From Viscum album (Eukaryota; Streptophyta; Magnoliopsida; Santalales; Viscaceae): a stretch of 64,000 nucleotides of DNA. Position numbers and translations under genes: made by a program. The stretch covers positions 1,118,664,110-1,118,728,109 of the forward strand of contig OY728143.1 in NCBI GenBank assembly GCA_963277665.1. Direction: 5' to 3'. The notes beneath the pieces were generated by a model. It ran no database searches. It was not told the DNA's origin and saw only the letters and a program-made list of their open reading frames with translations. Of this stretch, positions 37,220 through 50,822 are shown piece after piece; position 1 is the stretch's first letter, and each line of letters begins with the position of its first letter.

Positions 37220-38937
37220 GCTTATAAAACCCAGACCATTTGTTACAAAAATTGACATTGTATTTTTATAAAATTATTATATAATTAATATTTTAATATT
37301 TTAGGGTACCAAACTTATAATTCTATAGGATGAATATTGATTTTATACTGACAGTCAAAATAATCATTTAATGATTTTTTAGAAATTTCCCATAGAAGTA
37401 GGATTTTATGTATAACTAAAAATGTATTATTTAATAATAACAACATATATATATATAAGAATATATTTTAATAAATATAATTAATCAATAATTGACAATA
37501 AATTTAATTGGAATAAAGATAATATAATTTATAGGTAAAAGGGATATTTTTCAAAAATTTATTCTAAAAAATCATAATGTCCTTCCATTTAAATTTATTA
37601 AAATAAAAATTAATGATGAATTATTTAGCTTAAATTTATATATTAGAGTTCTTAATATATTAATATTAATAAATATAATGATTATTACTAGTCATATAGT
37701 TAAAGAATGATAATATTATACTTGAAAAATGCATTTCTTGAAAAACAAATTTTCGACACATTTTCAGGTGAATTTGAAAATTATATTCTAAAAATTATGT
37801 AATTTAATTTTATATATTTTATTAAAAATTATAAATAATCGTTCCAATTTTTTTTAATATTTCTACATTTATTTTATTCATAATGTAGAGTAAAAATTGT
37901 AAAACTTTACTCTAATTGTTAGGGTTAAACCGCATTTTCTGAGGGGTTAACCAGATATGATTATTGATTAAATGTTCTAAATACATTCCAATACCCTAGT
38001 TATTGGTTTTTTCAACCATAATCTCATTAAATTAGAAAATTATATATTTTGTAGCCATTTTTCAATGAATGTTACATGACATTATTGTAAGACATTAAAA
38101 AAATATTGGTGTCCTAGTCACCTCAATTATAAAAGTCACCTATTACACCCTTTTATCACCTCTAAATACATTTATCCCAACCAAAAATTAAAAAAAAATA
38201 TCATTTATATCCTTATCCACATCAGATAGCTAAATGGTTTCCCAAAATACCAACCCTAGGGTTTTTAATATGACAACCAAAAGAGGTCTTCCAAAGTGAA
38301 GGTAATCATCTTCACAAAGAACATTCTTTTATAACATGTTTTTTAATTCATTTAATTATTTTATAATAATGAAAATATAATAAAAACTGTATCTCCCATA
38401 TAATAATATTTTATAACTTTCATGTTGCAATATTTACCAATCTCACTGTTCATCAAATGTGAAATAAAACCATCACTGATGTGTACGGCAGACTACAACC
38501 TCATAAATAGATTTAATTTATTTTCCATCACTAACTCACATGGAAAGTAATATAAAATGAAAATATGAATATATAAGACACTTATTACATGACATTTATT
38601 TTGTAAACTTAATATATAATCAACTTCATTACACTTTCTCCCATTAAAAAAGTTATAACGTCACTTATGCGTACATATGTCCAAAGATCTACAAGATGAG
38701 TTATGATTCATTTTTAATGTATAAATATCAATAATGATTCAAAAAAATGTATCTAATAAAAAAGTATTATATTTATACCATTATGAAGATAATGGAACTA
38801 AAACCTATAAAAACAATCATAACTTCCTTGAGAAAACATTCATGAAACTAAACCATTTCACACATGAAACAATTGTAATAACAAAATATTATTAATAAAT
38901 AGAGTATAATATATTATAATATAATCATATTTGATAT
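37220..38937 (+). repeat. A2 left LTR, first fragment
   Basis: This aligns with 55565-57270. ATTACTAGTCATATAGTTA (37683) matches ATTATTAGTCATATAGTTA (56019). CCATCACTGATGTGTACGG (38471) matches CCATCACTCGTGTGTACGG (56807). TTTCCATCACTAACTCAC (38522) matches TTTCCATCACTAACTCAC (56859). Similarity stops at TTTGATAT (38937), where D begins. Confidence 0.83.
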
Positions 38938-41200
38938 TGTTGATGAGATCAAGTTGTCTAAAGGTGTTTATAAAACGGATGATGTTATTTTAGGATGTTG
39001 TGTAACCTTATTTTTAAAATATATACTATAATAAAAATGGTTTCTTTTATGTCTTAATGATATCAGTTCATTGTAAATTTTTTTAAATGGAAAAAAAATG
39101 GAGAAGGAATCAGACTAAGATTATTTGATGAATGTCTCCTAAAGAAATTCTAATGGGAATAAATTTTATAACAATTGATATTAGATGATGTTTTATAGTA
39201 TATGTTTATAATGTTTTCAAAGTTCCATCAGATGGAATGTTTGATAATAAATCCAGTAATGATTCATTATTCTAAAATATCCCTACAACATCAGATATAA
39301 AGATATATTGATCTATAAAATTTGTACAGTGGGGGAGAAAATTGTTATTATGTACAATGTTCTCATTTTAATTTTCTTTGGAATTCACCAAACAAAAAAT
39401 CTGATATATTTGTGGATGTATGACATTTTTTATGTTTATTTATTAATTCTATTGGAAAATGAAAATTTTCTAAAGTACAGAGTTAGATTTTAATTAACAG
39501 AAATAGAAAAGGTTTTTGGATGAAGTCTAGAGGAAATTGTATTTATAAAATATCTATTAGAGTATCATCTATGAAATTGAAAATTTATTTTCATTAATAT
39601 AAAATGGGAATAATCTTGTGTCATATATTTATAAAGTTAGTAATATTTATGAAGTAGAAAATTATTTTGAAGAAATTATCATAAGAATTATAATTAGAAA
39701 CATTATTAATAAAAACATTCATTTGATGAAAATTCTATAGAATATTAATCATACAAATTTTTATATTATTATAGAGTTGATTTTTCAATAAGTTGAATGC
39801 TTGATATTTGTTTATAAATATTTTCAAAAGGAGGTTGCTTTGTAATGTCTTCTAAGAGATGTTATTATTCAAGTCATTGGATAGAAGAACATTGGATGGA
39901 TGAAAAGGAATTAAAATCAACCAAATAAATTTTTTATTTACTTTTTAAAATGATGTTTAATAGGGAAGAGTCAGATGGAGATTATCTAGATGAAAAATTT
40001 GTTACCAATTATTACTAATTGAAAGACACTCAATGGTTAATATTCTCAATAATTCAAAAGCTCTTTATTATGTTTTCATAGAGATAGTTAATAGTATGAC
40101 ACTGATCTGGTCTTGTAATGATCCAAATATCATATAAAAATTGTTATTCACACCGTGTTTTAATGAAATTTCATGAAGGGTGATGTGAATTATGGTTATC
40201 ATATTACATCATGAACATGAAATTTTTTTGGGAATGTTATAATTAATTTTTTAATGGGAGTTTTGAATTTCATGTACCCCTTAGATAGGAAATAAAAAGG
40301 TGAATTTCCAAGTGTACACTCCGAAATGTATCATTATAAATTTTGAAAGAATGAGTATGGTGGTGTGTACTACTCATGCATGCAAAAATATATGTGACAA
40401 ATAATTAGTTTTAGACATTGACTATGGATGATCTTCTGAAATCCACTTTGAAGAGGATGTTTACAACTAAGGAATATCATGTTTGAGGTTCCAGAAGTAG
40501 TTGATATAAATTAGTGGTTACGTGATCAGTGAATTGATTGTGTCTTCAGATACTATAAAATATATTATATTTTGTGGAATAATATGTAAAAATTTGTGTA
40601 AGAAATAGATTTTAATTAGTAGAAGGAAATACATAGACAATCCAGAAAGAATCTCTAGACATGAAAATCAGACGGACAAATCAATATTTGAAACTATATG
40701 AGTATTGACTGTATTAAGGAAGATCATTCCTACAATTGGATGAATAATTAAACATATTATTATTTCAAAAAGATAAAGTGCAGATTAATACATGAATAAT
40801 AGATACAAAATTATATGCTTGTTAGTAAAGGATTCTAATTTTTTTGTAGATATAATTATCACATATTTTTTTAAAAAGAACATGCACCATAGTTTTGATA
40901 ATAATGAAATTATTGAGTAAATATATTTCATTCATGTTGTAACCAAATGGAATAAATTTATTTATAGTGGATTGTATGTTATTTGATAACTTCTAAACCA
41001 TGATAAGGATCAGCTTCTCTTACTGAGTAGTGAACGTTGTATATTATTGTGTTCTAGTGGTGGTACATATGAGATAATATTTTAGAAAATCTATAAATCC
41101 TTAAAATCAAGTGATGTTTATACAATATAAGAAACCATAAAAGAAACAATTATCACTAACTCACCCCATCTTCCTCTCAGTGATAATATTTGGCCTTTCA
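38938..41200 (+). repeat. D 5' LTR
   Basis: It begins TGTTGATGAG and ends TGGCCTTTCA immediately before the primer-binding site. Colinear matches to the 3' LTR include CTAGATGAAAAATTTGTTACCA (39988) with CTAGATGAAACAATTGTTACAA (47918), and TTTTCATAGAGATA (40073) with TTTTCATAGAGATA (48009). A small frame at 39308-39493 lies inside and is not a gene. Confidence 0.8.
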
Positions 41201-41201
41201 A

Positions 41202-41214
41202 TTGGTATAAGAGG
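41202..41214 (+). other. D primer-binding site
   Basis: TTGGTATAAGAGG directly follows the 5' LTR and matches TTGGTATCAGAGC, the complement of the 3' end of initiator methionine tRNA, with two differences. It fixes both the LTR end and the plus orientation. Confidence 0.75.
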
Positions 41215-41249
41215 TTATTTCCCATTGTTAAATCATAGCTAGAGATGGA

Positions 41250-42320
41250 TGAAAAGTGAAGTTTCTATGGATGATCAAAATTATATAAATATTAAAGTGA
41301 TCCTATATTTTCATAGAAATTAATACGATTTATATAACTATATAATGTTTTTATATATTATGAATCTTTGTTATGTTTTTATTGAAGTTTTGATATATGG
41401 TTTCCATACTCATGATTAGAATGTTCCTATAAGAGGTTATGAAAATAAATATTTATAGAATTATTGGAAGTAATGAAATTTTTTTCAATCCTCACTCTTT
41501 AAAATTAAATTTCTTATATTTAAAAGAATTTTGAACCGCTAATGCTATTTTATAGTGGTTGTAAAAAATCTACAATGGAAATATGAATGGTAACAATTCC
41601 ATGTTACCAAAAATATAGATTGTAGTATGATGTTATTAAAATAAATTATTATGGATTTTTTAGTGACATCCTTATAATAGTCAATGAAATTGAATGCAAC
41701 ACAAGATGTTTTGGTGAGATGTTGGATGAATCAACAATTTTTTGAAAAGATCTTTTAAATTCTTCATAATAAGTTTAATGATCATGATAAATTATTTAAA
41801 GATATATTTCTTAAAACTAGATGTCCAAATGGACTTCGTAACACTCATATCATGTATTAAATGAGAATAATAAAAGTTATTATGTGTAACAAAAAGGATC
41901 ATCGATTAATTTTCTTCAAAACTTCTAAGAAAGGAAATTCTATGAATGTTTTCAAAGAAGAAGAGGTTATGATTCCAACAAAAAATGTGAGGATAGTAAT
42001 TTGTTTTTTGAATTTGTCTCATTCTTTTATAAAAATGTGAAACAAGCACAACATAGTACAAAATAATTTTACCTAAGAAATATTTTTTCTATAAAGCTAC
42101 ATGGAATTTTATTTACAATTTCTAATGAATAAAAAAATATAGGGAAAATGATGATGATGAGAGTAAATTGGGAAAAATGTTTATGAATAATGAAGAAAAT
42201 CCAAATACTATTTCAAGAGAAATGATAAGGTGTTATTTAAATAAAAAAACATTTTTGAGTAATGATGGGGAAAATGAAAGTAGTGAAGAAGGGGCTCAAA
42301 ACATTAATTATAAAGGTATT
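41250..42320 (+). pseudogene. gag: D gag remnant
   Basis: This region lies between the primer-binding site and the integrase. It translates in pieces with the feel of a Copia gag: MKLNATQDVLVRCWMNQ near 41690, an RGYDSNKKCEDSN tract near 41965 and a possible zinc-knuckle relic (SFFYKNVKQAQH) near 42030, lysine- and asparagine-rich as usual just before the protease. The knuckle has lost its cysteines, so assignment rests mainly on position and composition. Stops occur every few dozen codons. Confidence 0.5.
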
Positions 42321-43790
42321 AAAAATTAATTTATTTCAAGAGTGAATAATTAAACTTTTATAGTAATGAAAGGAGTAGTTCTGAAAATTAATAAAATTAG
42401 ATTAATTTTATTCTGAAAATATATTTGAAAGAATTGCATTGAAATACTGTAAGACTTAAATGGGAAAACAAGAAGTTTAAAAAATACAATCTCTCAATAA
42501 TCAATCTTGAGTTTTTCCTTAAATAATATTCTATGTGTCTTATAGAAAGTTATGTTTTGAAAAAGGATATTGATAAATCAAATAATCTCAATTTTATGAT
42601 TAATTAAAATTTGAATGTAAAAGGGAAAGAGTAAAGTATTTTTCAATAGAAACTTGTTAAATCTTAGTAAGGATTTGTAAATTTCTGAAACATAGTTACA
42701 TATGTTGGTTAATGTTCTAAGAAGATTAAACCTAATAATTATCAACAATATATTTCATCAATGTTTGAGAATAAAAATAATGAATCTTATATGGATAAAG
42801 AAGTAAAGAAAACAATGTTCATAGCTAAAATAAACAAGGATAAATACCTCACAATTTTATGTTTATAAAATCTAAAATAGATATTTTCACTATAATTGAT
42901 TATGTGAAGGCTGAGAAGAAAATATTCGGACGTAACAAAAAATGGGTGTAGAAAATAACAAATTATAATGTATGAATGTTTATGATGAATAGGTACACAA
43001 CTCTAGAATATATGGATATTTAAAGGAATTTTTTTTTATTGTTCGTACTTTTGTTATGGGGGATTTTTCCATATATTGAATATGTGTTGGATTGATCATG
43101 AACATTAAAATAATTATAATATAAAATTCAATAATAGATTGAGGGTGAGTCGACCCACACAAAGAAGGAATCCTAAAAAGTTCATTTAAAAAATGAAAAT
43201 AGATCACGAAGAAGGGAATATATTTTTTAATGATGCGAAAAGCATGTATATCTTACAAAGGATGTCCTGTCAGGTTTTTTAAAAAAGATTAAAAAATTCT
43301 AAAAATATAAATGTGAATAAATAAAAAGGTAATGAAAATGATATTTTTTAAAGTAATCTCAATAATCTAAAATAATAATGACCATATATTCTTATTATGG
43401 GTTCTATTCACATATGGGAAAATATTTGATGTTTTTAAAATTTGAATGATTTTAAAGAAGGTATTTTGGTTTTTTGGAAATTATGGGTAACTTGGAATGA
43501 AATGAATTGGATCATCCATCATTGGTGAGGAAAATATAAAATCTAGAAGATCATTTTTTGTTGATGAAATGAAACACAATTTTTAATTTGTTTCAAAACA
43601 TTTATATGAAGTATATATTTTTTTAAAAATCATACCATTTTTATAGATTTTTTAAGATGGAAATTTGGTAAAATAATCCATAAAACCACATATAATTTTT
43701 TTTAATTGGTTTTATTTTTGTTTCATGTTAACTTATCATGGTGGAATAAAATCATCTTTTGAAGAAGTTTCTATAGAATATCTTTCAGAG
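42321..43790 (+). pseudogene. pol: D protease and integrase N-terminal region, very decayed
   Basis: By position this 1.5 kb should hold the Copia protease (DSGAxxHM) and the zinc-binding start of integrase (HxRxGHxxxxxL). I could not find a convincing DSG or GH motif in any plus-strand frame. The longest frame on the other strand (42980-43207) has no recognisable content. It is listed so that the gap between gag and the integrase core is accounted for. Confidence 0.35.
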
Positions 43791-43849
43791 GAATATGAGA
43801 CAGATAAAAAATAATGATAGTATCATTGATATTCCAGATATGATAAGAA

Positions 43850-44660
43850 TAAGAGATTGGCGTTGTTACATTATTCTGAAAGGGGAGATTACCAACTCAG
43901 TTCATAAGAAGGTTCGTTTATGTTACAATAACCCCTTAAAGGTAATTCACTCTGAAATTTGTGGTCCAACGATTAAATGAATAAATTTTACCAAAATTTA
44001 ATTAATTCCATTGATTGAAAATTTAAATAACATTTAATATATTATGTTTCTAAAAAAGAACTCAATGTTTCTCAAAATATCTTCGTGTTTTAGGATAATA
44101 GCATTAAAAGAATGTCGATATTTTCTGGAGAAGATATAAACTGATAATGGTGGAGAATATAAAATTCTTTATTTATTTATGACATTGAAAAAAATGGAAT
44201 TATATTTGATTTTAGGTCACCATACAACCCACAATATAATAGTGTTACTAAAATAATAAATAGAAATGTAGTGGAAATTGTGTAAATAATGTCAATTGAC
44301 CAAGATACATGTCATTATTTTTGGAGGTATGCTATCATTGAAAAAATTTATATAATATAATTATTTTCTATATATAAAAAACAACAATATGAATTCTTTT
44401 GAAATTTTTGGTAATAAAACCTCTAGTTTGAAGCACCAAAAGGTTTTTGGATGTCTTTACCTTATAAAAATCTTGGGTGTAAATTTCGGTAATTTTGACC
44501 TTCTAGGTATTAATGGAATATATTTTACAGACTCACCTAATGGTAGAGGAAACATATGTATTAATTTCTAAATAAAAATGATTATGGACTCTATAGATGT
44601 AAACTTTGTTCAAAATTATAAAGTAGAGGTTTCAAAAGTAGTTTTAGATGTGGATGATAT
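43850..44660 (+). pseudogene. pol: D integrase core remnant
   Basis: NNPLKVIHSEICGPTIK, ending at 43977, matches PLxLIHSDVCGPM of Copia integrase, with the first catalytic Asp replaced by Glu. TDNGGEY at 44141-44161 is the intact second catalytic Asp motif, and a PYNPQYNGV-like reading near 44222-44250 covers the PxxPQQNGVAER helix. EIFGNKTSSLKHQKVFGCLYL (open frame 44389-44571) matches ELWxGKKPSxxHLKVFGCxAY. Later, SIDVNFVQNYKVEVSK and an acidic stretch resemble the linker to reverse transcriptase. Confidence 0.87.
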
Positions 44661-45039
44661 GGAAGATGTGGTGGTCTTAGTAAGAAAATGTGAAAATGAT
44701 TCAAGTGTGTGCCATAATGTTGAATATTATTGAGATAAAAATTCTGATTTAGATATCACATGTTACTAAGAAAATATCATTTATCTCATCCTAGACTATG
44801 GAAATAAAATGATGTTCTTAACAACATTGGAGATCAATATAGACATGTTTAATCCAGTTGATATTAAACGTTTGTTTTATATTCCTATATATTACCTTAC
44901 ATTGATCCGGATGATATTGATTAATATTACATTCATTAAGAGTGAATGTATATTATAAATGTTGTTTTTTATAATATTTAGAAAAAAAATACTTAGGGTC
45001 ATATACCAAAAAATAAAAATAAAAAAGTGACTTGTACAA

Positions 45040-45720
45040 TATGGGTGTTCTTAGAAAAGTTATATTTTGATGGTGATTTGACAATAAAAAATGTAGGAAT
45101 TATTTCTAAGGGTTACTAAAAAAGTTAAGGAATTGATTTTGATGATACTTTTTTTCCATTGGAATGCTTAAGAACTATAAAAACCTTTACTGTTATCAAT
45201 ACACAATGAGGTTATAAAGTCTTTTAGATGCATGGAATGTTATATTTTCACAATGGAGATCTTTATGAGGAAGTATTTATTGAACAACTATGTTCCTTTA
45301 AGGTAGGTAAATATGAATGTTTTGTATGAAAGGTGGAATAGGATTTATACTTATTGAATCAAGATCTAGTAACCCTATATTCCACATTTGATACTTTCTT
45401 AAGGAAATTTATCATCATGAAAGTAATAGTTATGGTAATCTATACATCAATGAAAATCAAGAGGTTTTATTCATTTTCATTGATTATGTTAATGAAATAC
45501 AATATATTGGGAATGATAAAGAATAGTTTATGGATATTTCTCAGGAAATGAAAACGTTATATTATATGTCTTTGTAGTCTGAAATGAAATATTCTCTTGG
45601 AATTCAAATATCAGAAAAGATGAAATATAATTTCCAATGTTAAGATAATTTCACTATGGAACATGTATATATGTTTTTCATAATAATATAAAAAATTAGG
45701 TTCCATATAAAATTCAATGG
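45040..45720 (+). pseudogene. pol: D reverse transcriptase remnant
   Basis: TFFPLECLRTIKTF near 45149-45188 matches the TFAPVARLxxIRxL fingers motif. FHNGDLYEEVFIEQ near 45249-45290 matches FLNGDLxEEVYMEQ. STFDTFL.KF near 45381-45410 corresponds to AWYSxIDxFLxxxGF. DYVNEIQYIGNDKE at about 45481-45525 replaces YVDDLIxTGNxxE, so the catalytic YVDD is gone. SEMKYSLGIQI near 45580-45612 matches LxxYFLGIxI. At least three frames are needed to follow the domain. Confidence 0.87.
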
Positions 45721-45989
45721 GAAATGAGTTTTCAAAAGATGTATATTGTGAGGATGTTGATCCAAAAGAGTTTATGAAGGTAGTTGGACATTTTTTATAT
45801 CTAAAATCTTTAATTCTATATATTTATTATTTTTTAAAATTCATTACTTGATTTAAAAGTGTTACATAACAATATAATCACATGAAAAAAATAACTGTAG
45901 GATATATCAAGAGCATAAAGATTTTAGTATAAAATATGGATACATAAGAAATATTGATTTTTTATATATATGTTGATTGGATGTGAAGT

Positions 45990-46420
45990 GTTAATGAATA
46001 AAAAACCATTCCCAGTTTTGTTTTCATATGGGGAAATAGTTGTGTTAAGTGGCATATATAAAAACCAAACATTGTAACAATCAGTATGGTTGAATATGAG
46101 TATGTGGATACCACTAAACCTACTACATACATTATGTTGATGAATACCTATGTGGATGATTTTTTATCTAAGGTTATGTCTCCCCTAATATATTATTGTG
46201 ATAATAAAATATATATAAATACCAAAAATAATAAAATGAAAATATCTCCTTAAAAATAAATTGATATAAATATCACTTCATTTAAGCGTATATAGAGAAT
46301 ATTGATATAATGATGTAGTAGGTTCCAAAAATGGATCAAGTTGCTGATATATCCACAAACAAACCCCAAAGGAAATATTTTATATGTTGTTGTTGAACAT
46401 GGTTGTAAATCCTCCTTATC
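45990..46420 (+). pseudogene. pol: D RNase H remnant
   Basis: VVLSGIYKNQT at about 46030-46065 stands for xxxSWxSKKQP. VTISMVEYEYVDTTKPTT at about 46073-46128 matches VALSSxEAEYVAxxxAxC. IYYCDNKIYINTKN at about 46190-46230 matches IYCDNxSAIxLxxN, with its Asp intact. IDINITSFKRI near 46262 corresponds to IDIxYHFIRxL, and LIYPQTNPKGN (46341-46375) to IFTKPLPxxxF at the end of the polyprotein. It closes the pol region ahead of the 3' LTR. Confidence 0.85.
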
Positions 46421-46864
46421 ATTGAGGATATATTATTTTAATATTTCACCTCTATCATTTAGTCTTTGGATAATGTTTTTAAGTGGTATAAAAATGTTTG
46501 TAAATATACATATATACACTGGTAGATTCTTAACATTTATTAGAAAGCATGCCATTATAGGGTCTTAAAGAGGAAAATCTATTATTTTAACATGTGTAAA
46601 CTACTTTACATATTTATCAATGTGGATTCACGAAACATTAATCATAGATAAATAATTGAAAAATTTGTCAAAGTCCAATGGATAAGGAAATTGATCAGTA
46701 AATCGCTATTTTTAAATAGAGTTGTGTGGTAATTTAGTGAATCTTATTTTCTACATCAAGTTTGATATAATAATAATATAATATTATGATGATTAAAAAA
46801 TATATTTTTTAAATGATTCAGTTATTTACAATTGTTTTTTGAGAATAAAATCCATTGGATATAT
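46421..46864 (+). other. D 3' untranslated region
   Basis: This is about 440 bases between the end of pol and the 3' LTR. No convincing polypurine tract is left; the nearest purine run is GAGAATAAAA at about 46841. The frame 46341-46568 starts in the last pol codons and continues here by chance. Confidence 0.45.
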
Positions 46865-49074
46865 TGTGGGGATCATGATAGGAGAATGAGTTTTTGAGGG
46901 TACATTATTTTTTTAAAAGGTTTTGTAGTGTTTTTTTAAAATGATAGATTAATAAAAATGTATATCCATTATTATCAAATTAAAATAAAATTTTACCATA
47001 AATATTTCTAACAAATAAAATTGAATGAATATGGAATTGGATAACGAATATCCAAATAATGCTTCCTAGACTATGTCTGTTGGATGAAATTATTATAACT
47101 AAGTATTTTATATGGACTTTTTTTGTTAAATGGTTATAATTTTATTCAAAATACCACAAAATGGACTGTTAGACCATAAATCATTAAATGATATTCTATT
47201 ATGAATGTTTTCAAAATCATATGTTACAAAATTTAATGATCTCTGAATTTAGTAAAAAGGCGTAGAAACATTTTAATGTGTAAAATATTATCATATTAAT
47301 GTTCAAAGGAATTCAGTAGACCAAAAAAAATTGGATAGTGTTGTGGCTATATTACGTTTGTGATTTATATTTTCAAATTATGTTTGATAGGGTAAAGTTA
47401 CCAATGTAAAAAAGGGGTATGATGAATAATGGAAATTGATTAGGTCATCAAATAAAGTCAAATAGATAGATGTTATTTACACTGTCTTTTAGGAAAATAT
47501 TAATGATGTTTTAAGTTATTATTTTTATTAGAAAGAATGATGAACCTTTTATTTCATGTTTATAAATCTTTTAATGTTGGTGAATATAAAAACTATTTTT
47601 ATGAAAGAGACCAGATAACTTATAATTGAAAAAAGTATTCATAACAATATAATTTGATAAAAATTTAGGAAAATGTTCATTAGAATGAAATACATAAAGT
47701 TATGTTGTTTTAGTTCCATTATGATAAATGGATGATTTTTTTTGTATAATTATCATCAGATAGAGGTAGGTTAACGAAGTCTAATGAAATAGTTATCTGA
47801 TGTTGGTCTTCGGAAGGAGGCACATTGGACAAAAGAACGGCCATGATATTTGACTGAACTAATTTGATTTATAATGTTTCGAATGATTTATTTAAGGATT
47901 AGTATAATCAATATTCTCTAGATGAAACAATTGTTACAATAGTTTCTTATTAGAAAAAAAATTCAATGTCTAATATTCATAGTGATTCAGATGTTCCTTA
48001 TAATGTTTTTTCATAGAGATATCTAATGTGAAATGCTGATATCAACTTTTAATGTTCAAAATATCATAGAGGTAAAATGTGATTCATGTTGATTTTTAAG
48101 TATATAATAATAGCACTAAAGTTAGTGAATATTATTATATATGTTAAATAACATTCTATATTTTTTTGAGAAGGATTTGTCGAAATATAAATAGAATATA
48201 TACATGTTCTCTCTTAAATGTTTAAATCCAAATGGTCAAGTATGGGTACAGGGGTGTATGATATTCACAAGGAAAAAAGTGAAAGTGAAAAAGAATATTT
48301 TTTGAAATAGTGTCTAGAGGAGCTTTTAAAATCCATTTTAGCACTAATTTTACATCAAAGGAATCTCTTGGTTGATGTTGAATAAATAGTTGATATTGAT
48401 CAAATATTATTTGACTAGTGAACTTGCATTGATTTGGGTCACCTAAAAATGTGGAATCATATTTAAAAAATTGATAATAAGGTGATCTTGATTATTAGAA
48501 TATTTTAGGTAGACTTTCTGGATTAGAATTTAATATATAAAAATCTTAAAGAAGTATTAGATAAAGATATTGTATAAATAATGAATGAACGAATGAAGAT
48601 CTTGTATGGTATATGTCAAGAAATTAATGATGATGTTTTTCCATGAATATCCATGGTGATGAGGTATAAGTATCACATTGGCAAATATTTTGACCATGTT
48701 GGTGTAGGATTATGAATATGGTAAAAAATTCATTGATACAACTTTTTTATAGGATAATCATGAACTATATATTAACAATTATGTAATGAAACATTAATGA
48801 TATTACTGTATTGATAGAACTACATAATAAGGATTTATTCTAGGGCATTTTATGTTACTGGATTATTTAAAAACCATTGCTTGGACAAGCTGCTCTGGTA
48901 GAGCCGTGATAATTTTAAATATTTTTTCTTAATGTGGTTCTCATGTGTCTATTTTTCAATAAAATTAAAACTCATTAATAGGATGCGAATGTAGTTTGAT
49001 AACAAATATAAAATTAAATAAATAGAGATCATTGACTCACCCAACCCCCTCTCTGTCAAAATATTCTTCCATTA
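46865..49074 (+). repeat. D 3' LTR
   Basis: It begins TGTGGGGATC (TGTTGATGAG in the 5' copy) and ends near TCTTCCATTA. The last 50 bases, ATCATTGACTCACCCAACCCCC and onward, match ATCACTAACTCACCCCATCTTC and onward at the end of the 5' LTR. It is about 2.2 kb long. Its right edge joins the second fragment of the A2 LTR. Confidence 0.78.
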
Positions 49075-49079
49075 AATTA

Positions 49080-50822
49080 TATATATTAATATCATTACGG
49101 TATATAATAATAACATTATAAAAACTATTACACAGAAGGATAAAGCACGATCAACTAAAGGGAAGTATGAGGTAATGGTTTTTCCTCAATTTCTATTTTA
49201 TTGAGACATATTTGATATTATACATCTATATACATTTTAATAGTTTATATAGAATATATTTTAAATACTTCACATGAATATTTATTTATTTATTATGATT
49301 AATGTTTAAATTCCTGTATACTCTTCGAAGGGGTTATAATTTAGAACATACAAGCGTGGTAAGGATTTATTTTCCAATCTCATCTTTTGGGGTTGCCTAA
49401 ATTTTAATTCTAAGAATATTATAATCCATCCTTCACAAAATCTATATATATTGTTTTCTCTAGATATTTATATACATTCTGTATTTTATTCCAACTTATA
49501 CCCTTTTTAATTCGTGATACAATCAATCTATTAATAAAATAAAACCACATATATTTCTCTTTTAATCTAGTATATTTTTCTTACATATCCATATTTTTTA
49601 AATATATTTTAAAAGGAAATTTTATTTACCCAAATGAGTTAATAAAGAAAATTTAATTTATCCTATACTTTTCAATAGGTTTGAATACAGTATTTTTTTT
49701 TACAAAATATGTGTTTTCATATTTCTTTAAAAAAAGTCAAAAGTAATATTCCTTAATGTATACAATATTAATGGACTCCCCCACCACCATAACCGTTATT
49801 TTATTTTTATATTATTTTAACAATACACTTTTATTTTCTTAAAATTTAAAAATATCATGATTTTATTAAAAAACAAATATTTCGAATGAACCAATGATCA
49901 TCCCTTATGTTACATTAATTTTGTTTCATTAACCTTATCATGAAACATTCACTCTATTTTGAATAGTGGAAATTAAAATTATGTTAAATATCTATATTAT
50001 CTATGTCATGGATATTATTATTTATTAAACAATATGTTATTTTTTATATATGATGTTTTAATGTGACTATTATTTTAATGATAGAGGAAAAAAATTTTAA
50101 ATTCTAATTATTTACTCAATATAGATATTTATAGAAAATAAATATTTTTACAAGTTTAATTGTTCCTTAAATATATTATGAATTCACTAGACATGATGGG
50201 AATGGTGGAGCCAGATTATACATAGCTCATCGATGCATTAATAGATCTAATGAGACAAATCATGTGGCCAAATTTATTTAATGTATTTTTTCTATATATA
50301 TACCCATTCATTAAACTATCTTGGAAAAAACATTAATCGTAAATATAATATGATGTATGAGATCATGATCTCTACTATTTTTCATTCCCATCAACTATAA
50401 TTCATTTATTATTGTATATGAGATTATTACAATGATATTATCCGTAAAATCTTTTCTTTCTCGTGTTATTTTTTAAATGTAATTTATTTTTAGTTATTTA
50501 ACATTATGAATTATTTATGAATTATTTACTCATGATAGATTATTATAAACATAAAATCTTATTTGAAATTTTGTCTCACTATTATTTTGTCCATTCCCCC
50601 GTGATACAAAAAAAAATTTTGTGAATGAGTTAACGTATTCCAAATGAGTTATATTACTATGTTTTAATTATTATTCCAATATAAAAATGGGAATCATTTA
50701 TATATCCCGGTCTTCAAGAATAATAAACTAATTAATCAATTATGGTTACATTCCATATATCATGGTAAATGTATTAAATAAGTAAATGACTCTGAGTTAC
50801 TAGATTTGGGGTTGTTATGGTT
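49080..50822 (+). repeat. A2 left LTR, second fragment
   Basis: This aligns with 57340-59063. GGTAATGGTTTTTCCTCAATTT (49171) matches GGTGAGGGTTTTCATCTCAATTT (57366). CGAAGGGGTTATAAT (49327) matches GAAGGGGTTACAAT (57524). CACCACCATAACCGTTATTT (49780) matches CCCTCCACCATAACTATTTT (57977). The end GTTACTAGATTTGGGGTTGTTATG matches GTTAGTAGAGTTGGAGTTGTTACA. Confidence 0.83.

Larger units (their letters stand above)
38938..49074 (+). mobile_element. Element D: Ty1/Copia retrotransposon nested in the A2 LTR
   Basis: This is a 10.1-kb plus-strand element with two LTRs of about 2.2 kb, a good primer-binding site, and integrase before reverse transcriptase and RNase H, the order that defines Ty1/Copia. 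It splits the A2 left LTR. The joined flanks TTTGATAT and TTAATATCATTACGG correspond to uninterrupted ATGATATTATAAATATCA near 57267 in the right LTR. It is broken by many stops. Its decay looks comparable to that of its host. Confidence 0.85.

Noticed and set aside
37221..37232. Possible start of an additional LTR family at TTATAAAACCCAG
   Set aside because: It matches the position and form of the A2 LTR start, and downstream sequence is colinear with 55565 onward.
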